Assembly (NCBI RefSeq): GCF_020379485.1
Contig: NC_063438.1
Coordinates: 868,001 to 932,000, forward strand
Source: Brassica napus
Taxonomy: Eukaryota; Streptophyta; Magnoliopsida; Brassicales; Brassicaceae
Length of the DNA stretch: 64,000 nt
Direction of reading: 5' to 3'
Shown: positions 47,177-58,942 of the stretch, in pieces
Layout: each line of letters begins with the position of its first letter
Numbering within the stretch: the stretch's first letter is position 1
Made by a program: the position numbers and the translations under genes
Notes under the pieces: model-generated
What the model was told of the DNA's origin: nothing
What the model saw: only the letters and a program-made list of their open reading frames with translations
Databases searched by the model: none

Positions 47177-49361
47177 CTGCTATTGCCGGAAAACGAGCTT
47201 AGCCTTGAATGTTTCTATTGAATACGTGATTTCTTCTCAAAAGGTATATTTCAGATTCGTTAATTTTTTTTTGTAATGTATTATTTTTTCCCACCTATGG
47301 TATATTTTGTGTGTTCACATACACGCACATATAAGATAATTACGAAGAATTGCCAAGAAATGTTGAATTGACCTTAATCCAGATTTTTAAACTTTTATTT
47401 GACTTGACTTCAAAATCCATATCATCATCACCTATTTATCTTTGACCTGGTTTGCATTGACTTGGTTGCATCGGATTTTTGACCGGATTAATCGGACTGG
47501 TTCCAATCAGATTGGAGATTTTAAAGTTGAATAAAAGATTTAGGCTGTCAATTGTTAGGATCCGCTTAACTGTTATTTTTCAGCTGAATATTCTTTTCTT
47601 TGTGTGGTTAATTTGCAGTGTGTACATGTCGAGTTTTAAGTTTTGTTTTTGTTCAGCAAGCATATAAAAATCCAGGTTCAACCAATAATACTTTTTGATT
47701 GATGTTGAGTGCGGATTCAGTTTTGTAGAAATGTTTTTTAAACATTTTTATAGACTAGAATAAAACCAAATAAGCCTGAATAAATATTTTATAAGCTCAT
47801 ATTTTGTAAATAAGTACTTGTCCAACAGTTTAATAAGATTATGAAATCCCTGGCGACCATTGTATTACGTAGTGGATTATGTTATCTTGTGGTTATATAT
47901 TAAGCAGATAAAACGATTTGAATCATCAATGTCTTGATTATATTAGCACGTATTATTTCATAATCATCAAGGGTCCATTTCATTAAATAAATATTCAAAA
48001 GAAGTTGGTTGTATTTCTTATATGGTGCTAATTATGACCGAATATATTAATGCTGACATTAAGCATCTTATTAGAAAAATCTTATTTGTTTAACTTCTAT
48101 TGGATCACTTAATAAACTAAAAAATGTATAGTGTAACTATCAAATGGAGCATAGTGGACATAGACAATTAACCATAATGACTTGAAGGAACTTTGCTTCA
48201 CCTAACGTTCTATTTACTAGAACGACGCCCACAATATTTACATTCTGTGTACCTAATTTTCAAATCCATCGTAAACCAAATTATCATGTTAAACGAAATC
48301 AAATCAATGCTTTAGACAGGTTTTACTAAAAGTAAAAAATTATTCAATGCTTTAGAAAATGTTAGCGTCGTCATGTTAGAAAAAAAAATACGTTAATTTA
48401 TACCGTGCTAGATGTTAAATTCGTTCGAGTTAGTTTACTTTAACTCATCTCATCACTATTACAAGTCATTTTGTTTTTTTTTTACTGTTAATCAGGACAC
48501 AATTATCCAGAGTTCCCTCCAAATAATAATGTAGGATAAAAGGTCTTATCCGTAAAAAAAAAGAAGATTTATTAGAAAAAAACGAAGCCCCACTCTATCT
48601 TCATGTATTACGACACGTGTAATAAATATCTAATCGAACGGCTCTCGTGTAAAATCTATGGGGCAAAATCTGTGGTTCCGACACAGAAACATAACTATGG
48701 GTTCTTAACTTCTTACTAAAAACGTAACGGTGTCGTTTTAGTGGAAGTTTGCGTGCTGAATAACCCAGGAAGAAAACGATAAACTGCAAGAGATTCAAAA
48801 GCTTAATCAGAAGCAAACAAAAAAATATCTGACAATTCTATCTTCTTCTTCGTTTTTTTTTCTTTGTTTCCTCTCTTTCACGAGAGTGACTTCTCAGTTT
48901 CGCTAAATCCGATTGATTCTTTTCCTTTTCCGCTCCCGATTGCTTACTCTTTCCTCTGGTTAGTTTTTGTTTTTAAATATGCAAATTATTGTTGTTTCTC
49001 TGAGATATTTATTAGTTTTTAGACGATGATTATGATGCCGACAGTATAGGTAATGATCGGGTTTTGATGTTTTGTTAGAATCTGCCGCTAATTTCGTGTC
49101 TTAAGTTTAACAATTAAGTTTGCTTTCTGTTTTTGTTTGCTTCAGACAAAATTAGGAACTCAATCTTCAGTTTCCGTTAAAGCAAAACATCAGATTCTCT
49201 GTTATTGGGTGATGAGATCTGTCTTTATTTGTCCATTTTCAGACAAAAAGATTCCAACTTTAAAAAAAAAAAAAAGATTCATTTTCTTCTATAAGTGGAA
49301 TCAAGATTTGATCTTTCAATTGATTGGTTCTGCTTTTGTATCTTCAGAGAGTTATGGTGAA
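47177..49361 (+). promoter_or_regulatory. 3' flank of the WD40 gene and upstream/5' UTR of the next gene
   Basis: AT-rich spacer without a gene until about 48800. From there on, CT-rich leader sequence (48840-48960) and several donor/acceptor-like signals precede ATG 49362: the sequence CTTCAG at 49140-49145 and TTCAG at 49342-49347. This points to one or two introns in the 5' UTR of the downstream gene. Confidence 0.5.
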
Positions 49362-50531
49362 ATGATGGCAGCAGGAGAAGCAAGAGCTGTGTGGCAAAGA
49401 ACAGTTAACCGTTACTTTGTCCAAGAAGACGCTAAAAGAGCTCCCAAGTTAACAACCTCTTCTTGCCAATCTTCTTCATCAACTGTTTCATCTAAACAGG
49501 TTGAAGATTCTGGATCTTCTCGTCCCGTTGTTGATCCACACAACCAATCATCAATTTGTCCAAGTTTCATGCCTCGTCATCCAAACCCGAACTTCCCTCA
49601 TCTGTCACCAAACAACACCAGTTTGTGGGGACATCATCATCACATTCAGCAAGACCACAAGGAACCAGTGAACACTCCATTGGAAGCTGAGGTTGATATC
49701 TCTGAGAAGAAACCTGAATTGGGAGCCAAGTCTTTTAAGTCTGAAAGCTTTCAAGAGTTTATAGAGTTGATGGAGACAAGGGAAAGTTATGTTTCTTTTG
49801 GGAAAGATGAATCCTCCTCTGAGAACAAGCTACTAAATGAGTTACCTTTCGATCCCACCTCTCCATGGAACCCTCTCTCTAGCGAGAAAGCTGCACCATG
49901 GTGGAGAACTACAGACAAAGATGAGTTAGCTTCTTTAGTTGCACAGAGGTCTCTTGACTTTGTTGAGAACTGTGACCTGCCAACACCGCAGAAGATGAAC
50001 CGCTCTTATTACGGTAGCCCACGCTCTTTCGACTCTGATCACTCTTTCTCTAACCGAACCATCCACGAGCGCGTGACCAACAGAGGAAACAGCTTCAAGA
50101 ACAGAACCGAGGAGGCTTCCTCTGAGTCTGGCTTGAGCAAATCCGAGCTGCTAGAAGCGCTGAGACGCTCTCAAACGCGAGCTAGGGAAGCTGAAAACAT
50201 GGCTAAAGAAGCGTGCGCGGAGAAAGAGCACTTGGTGAAGCTCTTGTTGAAGCAAGCCTCAGAGCTTTTTGGGTATAAGCAGCTGCTGCAACTTCTTCAG
50301 CTTGAATCTTTGTACCACCAAATCAAGAGCAAGAAGATTGAGGACAACAAGGAGCCCCCACCTGTTTCCATCCCTTGGAGCAATACCAAAGGGAGAAAAC
50401 CGGGGAGAAAGAGAAGGAGCAAAAGGAGTAAACCGAATGGGTTTGTTGGTTTAGCGTTGGGGATGAGTCTGGTTGGTGCTGGGTTGCTTCTGGGGTGGAC
50501 TGTTGGATGGATGCAGATGTTTTCTTTCTAG
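49362..50531 (+). CDS. Coiled-coil protein with C-terminal membrane anchor (At2g46550 type)
   Basis: The open frame extends upstream to 49137, but ATG 49362 (followed by a second ATG) gives MMAAGEARAVWQRTVNRYFVQEDAKRAPKL, the conserved opening seen in the At2g46550/At1g01240 pair. Product 389 aa. Middle is Ser/Pro-rich with conserved blocks FQEFIELMETRESYVSFG and APWWRTTDKDELASLVAQRS. Residues about 259-320 are a predicted coiled coil (ELLEALRRSQTRAREAENMAKEA). A basic stretch RKRRSKRSK (349-357) precedes a 24-residue hydrophobic segment (360-383), so a tail-anchored topology is likely. Biochemical role is unknown. Confidence 0.88.
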   Translation: MMAAGEARAVWQRTVNRYFVQEDAKRAPKLTTSSCQSSSSTVSSKQVEDSGSSRPVVDPHNQSSICPSFMPRHPNPNFPHLSPNNTSLWGHHHHIQQDHKEPVNTPLEAEVDISEKKPELGAKSFKSESFQEFIELMETRESYVSFGKDESSSENKLLNELPFDPTSPWNPLSSEKAAPWWRTTDKDELASLVAQRSLDFVENCDLPTPQKMNRSYYGSPRSFDSDHSFSNRTIHERVTNRGNSFKNRTEEASSESGLSKSELLEALRRSQTRAREAENMAKEACAEKEHLVKLLLKQASELFGYKQLLQLLQLESLYHQIKSKKIEDNKEPPPVSIPWSNTKGRKPGRKRRSKRSKPNGFVGLALGMSLVGAGLLLGWTVGWMQMFSF

Positions 50532-51203
50532 TCTGAGAAGAGAAGAAGAGACGTTCAAATTCCACTCTCTTTTTTTTTTTCTCACTGAGCAGCTTTGAGT
50601 ATGTAATCTGTTGTAAGAATTTTGTTAATATTGTGTTTCTAGTTTGATCTTAAAATGAAATGATCTTTCATGTAACATATGCATATGTTAAGTTGTTAGC
50701 TATATGATCTTTCTTTCATGTACACAAAGTAGCTTATGTTTTGTGGATTTGCTTATGTTTTGTGGAGTTATTGAAATTTGAAAGACTTTTTGTAGGAAAT
50801 TTACATAAATGTAAAAAATGTTTGTGTGAATTTACATAAATTTTGTTCTCTGGTGACTAAAATTTACTTTGTCCTTTTGAATATACATGATGTTTTGGGT
50901 AATTTTTGTTGTTGTTTAAGATGCTATTTGTTGCTTCACAGTATAAAATATCTTTTACATATCTTTGATAATTTTAGTTATTTAAATATTTAAAAACTGT
51001 GTAACTAATAGTTTTAATTTATATTATATTTTTATGTTATCTATAGAAAATTTTAGATTTTTCTTAATATATAACATCGATATAAGACATCATCTAATAA
51101 TATGAGACCGAAAATTTCATTTAATTAAGTTATTAAGAGCAAAATAAATAGCTATATGGACTTATAGATCATTCTTTACATGGAAAGTTACATTAGTGAA
51201 AAA
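50532..51203. other. 3' UTR and AT-rich flank up to the hAT element
   Basis: Contains the 3' UTR of the tail-anchored gene (poly-A-signal-like AATGAAATG near 50655) and AT-rich spacer. No other gene seen. Confidence 0.5.
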
Positions 51204-51314
51204 CTATGTTACATGGAAACGGAAGCGGGTACGTGGAAGCAGAAGCGTAAGGAAGCGCAGAAGCGAGATTTTTTAATATATTAGGAAGCGGGTACGTATT
51301 GGAAGCGTATATCC

Positions 51315-51345
<31 letters not shown>

Positions 51346-51872
51346 ATTTTTTTTAATAATTAGGACTAAAATTATATGATTTAAATTTGAAATAAAACAT
51401 TTATTTATTTATAATAATTTTGAAATGATTTTATATTAAAACTGTAAAAATACACATAAATTATGTTTACAAAAAATATTATATTAATTATTTTTAATAC
51501 TTCATAAATAATTGACACAATATGTTTCAATATGTGCTATATTTTTAATAAAAAATCTCAATGCATAAAGATAATTTATAGTATTATTTTTGATATTTAT
51601 ATATATTTATAATTCAATATTCATTACTATTAATTTTTTTTATTTTATATAGATTAAAACTATGGTTTTATATTTTATTGATATACATTGTATTTTTAGA
51701 AAAAATGGAAGCGTGATTCCAAAACGGAATCATAAGCTTCCAACAGGTTTTTAAAGAGAATATTTTAGAAACGTTTTGGAAGCGAGATTCCGCAAGCTTC
51801 CACAAGGTTCCGATTCCGATTCTGGTTCCGAAGCGGGAAACAGACGTCCGATGAAGCTTCCGTGTAACGCAG
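51204..51872. mobile_element. hAT-type miniature non-autonomous transposon
   Basis: GTGAAAAA at 51196-51203 and 51873-51880 is a perfect 8-base target duplication, the hAT hallmark. Terminal inverted repeats begin CTATGTTACATGGAA on the left and, reversed, CTGCGTTACACGGAA on the right. GGAAGCG and AGCTTCC repeats fill both subterminal regions. The interior is AT-rich with an (AT)n run around 51318-51341. The length is 669 bp with no transposase. Confidence 0.85.
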
Positions 51873-52117
51873 GTGAAAAAGCAAAAAGGTTTTTTACCAC
51901 CACCCCCACCACTACTACTACTACTAGTACTACGTGGCAAAAGTCATAACAGCGAACATTCGGGCCTAATGACTCGACCCGACTTGAGAGGAATGGATCC
52001 TTTAGATGGATAGTCCGGAATCAAAGACTATCTATCAAACGAATCGAAAGAGACGAGTCACAATCGACGACGACGAGCTCGGAAGAGACTGAGATCAGAT
52101 AGTGCGTGCGAGAAAAG

Positions 52118-53026
52118 ATGCCGGTGATGGAGAAACTGAGGATGTTCGTCGCGCAGGAGCCTGTCGTCGCCGCCTCCTGCTTAATCGGCGGTGTTGGTAA
52201 TGCAACCCTAATCCAATCTCTCTATTCGATTCGTTGCTCCCCTGATCTAAGAATCGGGGGATTGTCTAGCTTCGCGTTGAATTGATTGTCTAATGTGTTC
52301 AATTTTGGTCTGAGGATATAGAAATGCCTCTGAGGGATCTGAGATTTGCCATATCTAGGGTTTTTTCAAAGAGGGGGGGATCGAAAGTTTGAATCTTTAC
52401 AAGAATCAGATGATGCGGGCTTCTTTCATTTTGTATTAGTTTGTAGAAAGACCATGTCTTTGAGATTGTGAGTGTTAGCATTTTTTTTCTGATGCTTCTT
52501 GTAGGACTCTTTCTGCCTGCTGTTGTGAGGCCTATTCTAGACTCACTCGAGGCATCTAAGCAAGTTAAAGCGCCTCCTCTTACCGATGTAAGTATTTATA
52601 ACACATTCATCTATGTGCCAAGTCTGTGTTATATGGTTTATATTATTTTGATGATCCGGAATCTGATGATTTCACCAGTTGCGTAGCTGAATGTTTGGAT
52701 GATTGCGAGTTTTGTGTTCTTGTTGTTGTGTGTTGTAATATAACATCATTTCAATGTTTTGCTTCTCTTCACTTTGCTGCATATTGTTGTCATTCTCTTA
52801 TTAGTTCATGTATGTGTCTCTGTTACATTCTATGCTTTTCGTCATGTCATGATCACGTTTTGTTGATTTCACAAACAAGGATAGAGACTTGTTAGTTAAC
52901 AACTTGTTTAATAACTCAGTATTTGAAATATGCATAGGCAAACACAATGCTTTAAGTGTTTACTCAGATCCAATTTTGCTTTTTTTGCAGGTTATTGCTG
53001 GAGTTACAGGGAAGAAACAGACCTAA
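52118..53026 (+). CDS. Small mitochondrial complex I-like protein (At2g46540 type)
   Basis: Three exons, 52118-52196, 52505-52587, 52991-53026 (198 bases, 65 aa), GT-AG introns. The product starts MPVMEKLRMFVAQEPVVAAS, has a hydrophobic middle (about residues 15-36, LIGGVGLFLPAVVRPIL) that would span a membrane once, and ends DVIAGVTGKKQT. The Arabidopsis counterpart is listed as a fiber-protein-like single-pass protein; from memory it has been assigned to mitochondrial NADH dehydrogenase as the plant B9/NDUFA3-like subunit. That assignment is recalled, not shown here. The frame is too short to appear as one open frame because each exon is under 85 bases. Confidence 0.85.
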
Positions 53027-53540
53027 TACAAGCAATGATTTCCTCTGTTTTCTTACATTCAGATCATCATTATTCCTTTTTGTCTTTAACTCTTTCTATT
53101 TGCAAATCAAATAAGCCAAGACTCCATGTTTTTATTTGTTCTGAAACTTACATAAAAGGCATGTGTGTTTGTACACTCTTTTCATCTTTTTATCAGATGT
53201 AATGGAAAAGCTTGAAAGTTTTTGTTTGCCATGGCTCATGAGTCTTGAAATTATATATATATTTATACATACACACATCACAAAGATATTAGTTTTACTA
53301 GTCTTATAAGAGCATTCTTTTAGTAGCTCTTCTGATCCTCAATAGGTAGATCAGAAGATCAGTTTTTGTCTTGTAATGCATTTGAAAATATTGCTCAAAG
53401 ACTTTCTCTTCTCAGCTTCTTCTTCTTCCATGGCATTGCTTGCTTCAATCCCTTACATAAACCTCCCTGCAATTACCCAACCAGACCCTACAAGTAAGAG
53501 ACATGACTTTTGGGAAGACAAAGTCACAAAGAAAGAACTG
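53027..53540. other. 3' flank of the small gene
   Basis: AT-rich DNA with the 3' UTR of the preceding gene on the left and the 3' UTR of the minus-strand DUF688 gene on the right, so transcripts converge here. The 64-codon frame at 53376-53570 has no recognisable domain. Confidence 0.5.
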
Positions 53541-53987
53541 TTACTTTACCCAAAAGTGAGATCCTTTTAGAGAGCCACCACCACCATGGAAACTCCCTGA
53601 GCTGTTAAACTTCATGATCTTCATGTTGTTGTTATTATTGATCTCACCTGCTCTCTCCTTCTCCGACGGAAAGACATAACTACCCCTGACGACAACGTCC
53701 CCTCCCCCTTTCTTCCTAATGAACCCAAAGAGCCGATGCTTCCTCTCAGGCAATGGCAATTCACCCGGAAGGAGCAAGCGTGGAGGCAGATCAAGACATT
53801 TTGGGTAAGGAAGAGGAAGAAGAGGGTTCTTGGGCTTGCCTGGTTGCTCTTCCCAGCAAAACGGAACAGAAGCAAGTGTGTGAATAGGAGAAGCAAACAC
53901 AGATGGAGTTGCAGGTGACGAAGTGTACAGCAATGATCTTGACTTGGCAGCTAACACAAGAGCCAGCTTGTCCTTCTCTTCTCTCAT
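53541..53987 (-). CDS. DUF688-family small protein (At2g46535 type)
   Basis: Intronless 148-codon gene from ATG 53985-53987. The signature SVPFCWEEQPGKPK (residues about 41-54) is the hallmark of DUF688/hydroxyproline-rich-like plant proteins. After it comes a Pro-rich stretch PKNPLLPLPYPKCLDLPPR and LFGFIRKKGGGDVVV. The C-terminus is Asn-rich and Gly-rich, ending SFHGGGGSLKGSHFWVK. The role is unknown. It is collinear with At2g46535. Confidence 0.85.
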   Translation of the reverse strand: MREEKDKLALVLAAKSRSLLYTSSPATPSVFASPIHTLASVPFCWEEQPGKPKNPLLPLPYPKCLDLPPRLLLPGELPLPERKHRLFGFIRKKGGGDVVVRGSYVFPSEKERAGEINNNNNMKIMKFNSSGSFHGGGGSLKGSHFWVK

Positions 53988-55152
53988 TCTTTTTGTTTGC
54001 TCTGTTTCTTTCTTGCTTGCTTCGTCTTCAGCATAAGGCTCTATCTCTTTTTAGGTAGTGGAGACTAGGAGTGAAGATATAGTAGATAAATGCATTAAAT
54101 GTGTCTCAACATTTCTGATTATTAACTGATCGGACGGTGGAATTTTTGACTATGACTAAAATAGACAACCATTCATAAAAGTCTATCCTCTCTTGTAAAT
54201 GGAAACACGTCACCAATATTTATTATTCACTTTTTTACTATTTTAAAAATATATAATGTTACGTTGTATCTGTCTGCATCACTATATATAGTATGCTTTG
54301 AAAAAATATACATAAAACTAAAATGAATAGTAATAATAACTCTAACCCGATTGATAAAAATTTGCGCATGAGACTGCTGTTCTAGCAATCTTTTTGTCGT
54401 CTTGACCAATATATATTTTCGTTTAATCAACGATGATGTGTGATTAACTTTTTATCATCTTCTGTTCATGCAACTAGACACATACTGCTTGTGATACTAC
54501 TCTGTATTTAAGATTTTTTTTTTGGGAATTTGTAACTACTTGTATACAATTAATAAAGTGAATGACTATAGAACTGACGTCAAAATAATCTGCCGACAAA
54601 TGACTTTATTGTGAATCTGTGATTAACGATGTAAAGAAAGCTGAAACTGGACCCAAATGTTGTTTCATGCATCAGTGAACGTTCCCACCGACAGCAAGCT
54701 TATTATGATCTCTCTCAAGCTTAGTGTGCCTTTGCCAAGTCTAAAGACCAGAACGATGATTTACTTTAACAACAAAATTAATAAAATACGATGAATGTGG
54801 TCTTAGGTGATTGTTTTATAATATTAAAGTCGATAATATAATGAAAAAAAACAAATAAAAAGAGAGGTGGGTCTTTTGTTACACGGAACACAAGATTAAG
54901 GGAGCAGGTTATTTGCATTTGTCTTCTTAAATACAATTATTATTATTTAATAAAAAATGATTTATCATACCAAAATTTATCAAATTTGCATGTTTTTGGA
55001 ATGACCACGTTTTTATAAATAGGCTAGCTAGTCAAACCGAGTAGAACAGTGTTATGGGCTCCTTATATAGGCCTACATTACTACCATGATAATCATTTTA
55101 ATTAGGCCTAAGAACGATCATTACATCCACAAATAAGAACTAGAAGGGTTTG

Positions 55153-55194
55153 AAAGACGAGAGAAACTGGTTGATCAAAAAAAAAAGACGAGAA
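55153..55194 (+). mobile_element. Micro-retroinsertion (GGTTGATC plus poly-A between direct repeats)
   Basis: AAAGACGAGAGAAACT and its near-copy AAAGACGAGAAACT (lacking one GA) flank GGTTGATC followed by an A run. The pattern is the same as at 6659, 18674, 62016, 62272 and 63286. Confidence 0.5.
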
Positions 55195-55359
55195 ACTATA
55201 AAACATAGCAAGCAAATACTAATCATACAATCCAACATGAATAAAACAATTAATTACGGGTTAAACAACATTTTAAATACAAAATATCATCTTTTATGAG
55301 ATTCTGATCAGTTTCAAAGCATTTTATTTTTCTTGAAAAGAGAAAATATGATGTTAAAT

Positions 55360-55415
55360 AACACATCATATTTTATTCTTCTAACACATCATATTTTATT
55401 CTTCTAACACATCAT
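55360..55415 (+). repeat. 23-bp short tandem repeat
   Basis: AACACATCATATTTTATTCTTCT occurs twice in tandem (55360-55382, 55383-55405), followed by a third partial copy (AACACATCAT). The first copy also forms an imperfect hairpin with the preceding AAAATATGATGTTA. Confidence 0.75.
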
Positions 55416-55555
55416 TAGTCATTACAAGTTTACGACAAAATGTATTATAGTCTTTTATGTTAAATAACAAACCACCTAATTGGCTTCAACTTATAAAACA
55501 AACCACCTAACTTTGTGACTCAGTGAGAGAATCCAACCCAAGAGCTTCGTGGTAA

Positions 55556-58447
55556 TTAAAGTTTAACTGTCCTCTGGTCCGGTTCAAGATGTACCATCGT
55601 ACATTCATCATCCAACAATGACTTTGAGCTCATTTTCTTGACCTCATCACTCGAATATATGAACAACTTCTTGGCCATCTTACAGAACTCACTGCAAATT
55701 TCAAGAGATCATGTTTAAGAAACAATCATAAACACTTTAGAGAGTGAGAGAGACAAGAGAGTTACGTACTCCCATGGATCATCTCCTACAAGCATCATGT
55801 CTCCTTCATCATCAGTAAACACAATAGCCCATTTGTCTTTAGTCCTAAGCTCTCCTTCAATCTCAAACATTTTCTCTAACTCTCTGATTAGTTCATCGTA
55901 TGATCTCAACAACGTTAAATCAACCGCACGTCCCACCGCTGTTCCTTGCATTTGCACCTTTTCAAGAACAAAAAAATACACAAACGTTTGTCTCTTTCTT
56001 GATTGCCAAGTAAAGAGTTAACGGTTTCTTATTTACCTTGGTTCGGCTTCTTGTTGATGATGTTTGCTGCTTCTGATCCTTCGATGAGTTAGGATCTTGA
56101 CATTTGGCAGAACCAGTGTTATTTGAATCAACGCTTATTAGTTGCTGCTTGTCATTAGGGTTTGGAGCAGAAGCAGGCTTGCTCTTGAGATCGAATCCGA
56201 ATAACCTACAGCAACTTGTGGCTGGAGCCTCGGTTTTGTTCGAGTTTCTTTCACTTGATGGATCTTGAAACAACAGTTTGAGTGATGGACTTGGCTCGTG
56301 GCTCTTAGGGAACCTGCTCAAGAAGTTAGAAGCCACAGGACTCCCAGTGATTTCTGCAATGCAGGAGACGAAAGTTTAACCTAAGATCTGGTCAAGATTC
56401 ATAAACCGAGACGTAAAGCTTGTCTTTCAAGGTACCTGAAACTGATGGATCAATGGGTCTTGACCGCTTGGACTTTGAATATGGTTGAGTAGGTGATGTG
56501 GTTAGCGTGGATGGCAAGAAAGGCTCAATCTCCCACGGAGAGACCTTGTTTGGTCTCTGAACTGTAGATGACTCGTCCCATTGGACCTTAAGGAAGAAAA
56601 TTGGTAAAGCTTACAGAAAGTTTGTAACAAGAATCATATAATATATAGTCCCTAGAGAGTTGTGTTACAAAAAAAAAAAATCTTTAGAGAGCGTTTCATA
56701 TTCACTAAACCTGCAATGATCTCCACTTTGAAGCTGGCCATTGAGGAGATAGATCTCCAGTACCAACAATAGTACCCGTAAATCTGAAGAAGGAAACAAC
56801 AAAGATTTCAAACAACAAGAATCAAGACAAGACTGAAACAAAAAAACGGTAATAAAACAAAATGGTAATAAAAGAGAAAATGAGAAAGATACATTCTCTC
56901 TGGAGACTCTTCTCCTTCAAACCTCATCCTAAACCTCATACCAATACCAAATCCTTTCTTCATCGCAGCCATATACTTGTTTACACTTATTATGAACTGG
57001 CTTATCCTGAAAACATATCAAAGCTTTATTACCATCCCTTTACTAGCTGGAATCCAAAGCTTGAAACATTTACCTAGGCTTATACAAGACAACAAACATA
57101 GTTGTTGTGTTAAAAGCATGAGAAGCTGTAGCAAGAACTCCCAAATGCATACTCTGACTCGAGATAACCGATGCAGGCATTGTGCTTTGTTGCTTAGCTA
57201 AACGTCTCACGCCAACTCGTAGATCACCAGTTTGATGACCCCTTGAACAAGATAATAATATATAAAAGATTAGTATTAAGCTCACAAGTATTATAAAGAC
57301 TCTGAGGTTTTTAAAACTACCTCAAGAACACAAATGCATCTCCAGCTACAAGTCTTTTAGAGGTTACAAATGTACTCCAACCAGTTGTAAGTAAATGTCT
57401 CCTTGGTTGCCCTATGTAATGAAACAAACTCATTAGACTTGTTGAGCTAGAGAACCCTCTTTTAGAAAGGGAGAGTTTAATTACCTCTGAATATATGCTT
57501 AAACCTCCATTCATATCCATGGAGATCTCTAGCTACCAGTTCTTGAGTTGGTGTAGCTTGTGTCATATCCTAAGAAAAGTAAAAGATTTAAGCAAAAGAG
57601 AAGCCAGGAGTCTAGAGAAGGAGATCATGGCCAGTCAGGCCAGTCCTGAGTATAAGGTAGTAAAACATTAAAATGTGACTTCCAAAATTTTAGAAAAATT
57701 TACATATATAAGTTCTCAAATTTTTATATAAAAAATTATAAACTTCTAAAATTTATATTAAAAAAATTATATAATTTTTCACTAAATTGTCTATCACCTA
57801 AATCCGGTTTTTAGCACTTAAAATCCGGCTTGACCGAGATGAAGGATAAAAAGCATTTACAAGTGGAGGAAGACACTCAGTGGCGTGTTTACGAAGAACA
57901 GAGAAGCCACCATGAGTACTTGTATCAGAAGCTGTTAGAATCTTAACAAAGGAGTCAACAGTTTGTTTGGCAGGTTCAGTTAAAGGTGGATCAAGGCTTG
58001 TGGGTTCACTTTGCTGCAAAAAAAAAACAAATTTAAAATCAAGATTGTGTGTGTTTGATTAATCTCACACATTAGTCAAAGAAACTTACATCTTCCTCAG
58101 GTTGTAATGTGATCTGAGCGTAAACCTCATCTGTTTCATGCTCAGCTTTTAACATGACATTAAGAACTCGACACAGTATCTTTGGAGGAAGATTAAAAAC
58201 TGGTATGTCTTTATCAACGACTCTTTGATTAGTTGAAGCTACCAACTGCAAAACAAGAAGTCTTGAGATTGGACAAATAAGACGAAGAGGAAGAGACTTT
58301 GGAGAATTTGAGCATAAGCTTTACTTGTTCCATGTGACCTTGAGGGAAGTAGAAAACTCTTTCATCATAACGAGGAACTTCCACAAGTGGCCCTGCACAA
58401 GCTTTCCATAGCTCCATGTACAACTGATCATCTACAACATTCTCCAT
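55556..58447 (-). CDS. ARF11: Auxin response factor (ARF11 type, At2g46530)
   Basis: Twelve exons on the minus strand: 58325-58447, 58090-58245, 57861-58013, 57485-57569, 57321-57411, 57074-57241, 56893-57006, 56711-56783, 56436-56586, 56037-56353, 55770-55957, 55556-55691 (1755 bases, 584 aa). All introns are GT-AG. The B3 DNA-binding domain includes [35 protein letters not shown] and the [17 protein letters not shown] loop. The ARF/AUX_RESP region ([35 protein letters not shown]) follows. A Ser/Pro-rich, Gln-poor middle suggests a repressor-type ARF. The C-terminal PB1 domain ([39 protein letters not shown]) mediates pairing with Aux/IAA proteins. Known orthologue length is about 600 aa. 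Collinearity places it as ARF11 in the ARF9/18 clade. Confidence 0.95.
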
Positions 58448-58572
58448 CGAAGGAAGTAAATAAAACCAAAAACTAAATTAAAACACACTCTCAAAGCAAC
58501 TAACTCATCAGAGAAACACACAAGAAGAAGAAGACAAGAGTCATCAAAGAAGGGTAAGAAGAAAGTAAAAAA

Positions 58573-58578
58573 GAGACA
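58573..58578 (-). promoter_or_regulatory. Possible auxin response element upstream of ARF11
   Basis: The minus strand reads TGTCTC 126 bases upstream of the ATG of the ARF gene, matching the AuxRE core that ARFs bind. One six-base match can occur by chance; no second copy was verified nearby. Confidence 0.25.
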
Positions 58579-58865
58579 CGACGGTTATTATGTCTGTATT
58601 CATTAGAGAACATTATAAATTCATTACAGGAACACTGTTGGTGTTTGGTTATTTAAAAAACATTTAATTTAATTTAATTTTTCTTTTCCGGGTTTTCTTC
58701 TTTGGCTTTTCAGTTTCAGTTACGAAACGGCTCCTTCTGCCTTCCACACTACCACACTACATGTCGTTTTTACATTCCGTCGCAAACGTCCTGCTGTTTT
58801 GCCTTTGTTGGAAGAAACGTATGATCAATTATTATTAACTTTTTTTTTTCTTTTTCATTTGATCA

Positions 58866-58942
58866 ATACGTTTTTGTTGTGTGATCAATTATTGTTGTAT
58901 ATAATCTCAATAACAATAATTGATCACACAACAAAAACGTAT
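58866..58942. repeat. 31-bp perfect inverted repeat with 15-base loop
   Basis: The arm 58866-58896 is the exact reverse complement of 58912-58942. Outside the arms, AACGTATGATCAATTATT is also repeated directly (about 58816-58834 and 58936-58953), so the hairpin lies between direct copies. This may be a template-switch product or a small fold-back insertion. Confidence 0.85.

Larger units (their letters stand above)
53988..55555. other. Intergenic between DUF688 and ARF11-type genes
   Basis: AT-rich DNA with no gene. It contains the promoter of the DUF688 gene near 54000-54080 and, on the right, the 3' UTR of the ARF gene. A micro-insertion lies at 55153-55194 and a short tandem repeat at 55360-55415. 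Confidence 0.55.

Noticed and set aside
49244..49284. Possible micro-insertion around AAAAGATTC in the 5' leader of the tail-anchored gene
   Set aside because: The repeat is short and A-rich, so it can occur by chance.
51668..51940. Minus-strand 90-codon frame over the hAT right end
   Set aside because: It crosses the element boundary and the target duplication, so it cannot be an old gene; it has no domain.
56671..56697. Possible micro-insertion near TAGAGAG repeats in an ARF11 intron
   Set aside because: The duplicated word is only seven bases and not exact at the edges.
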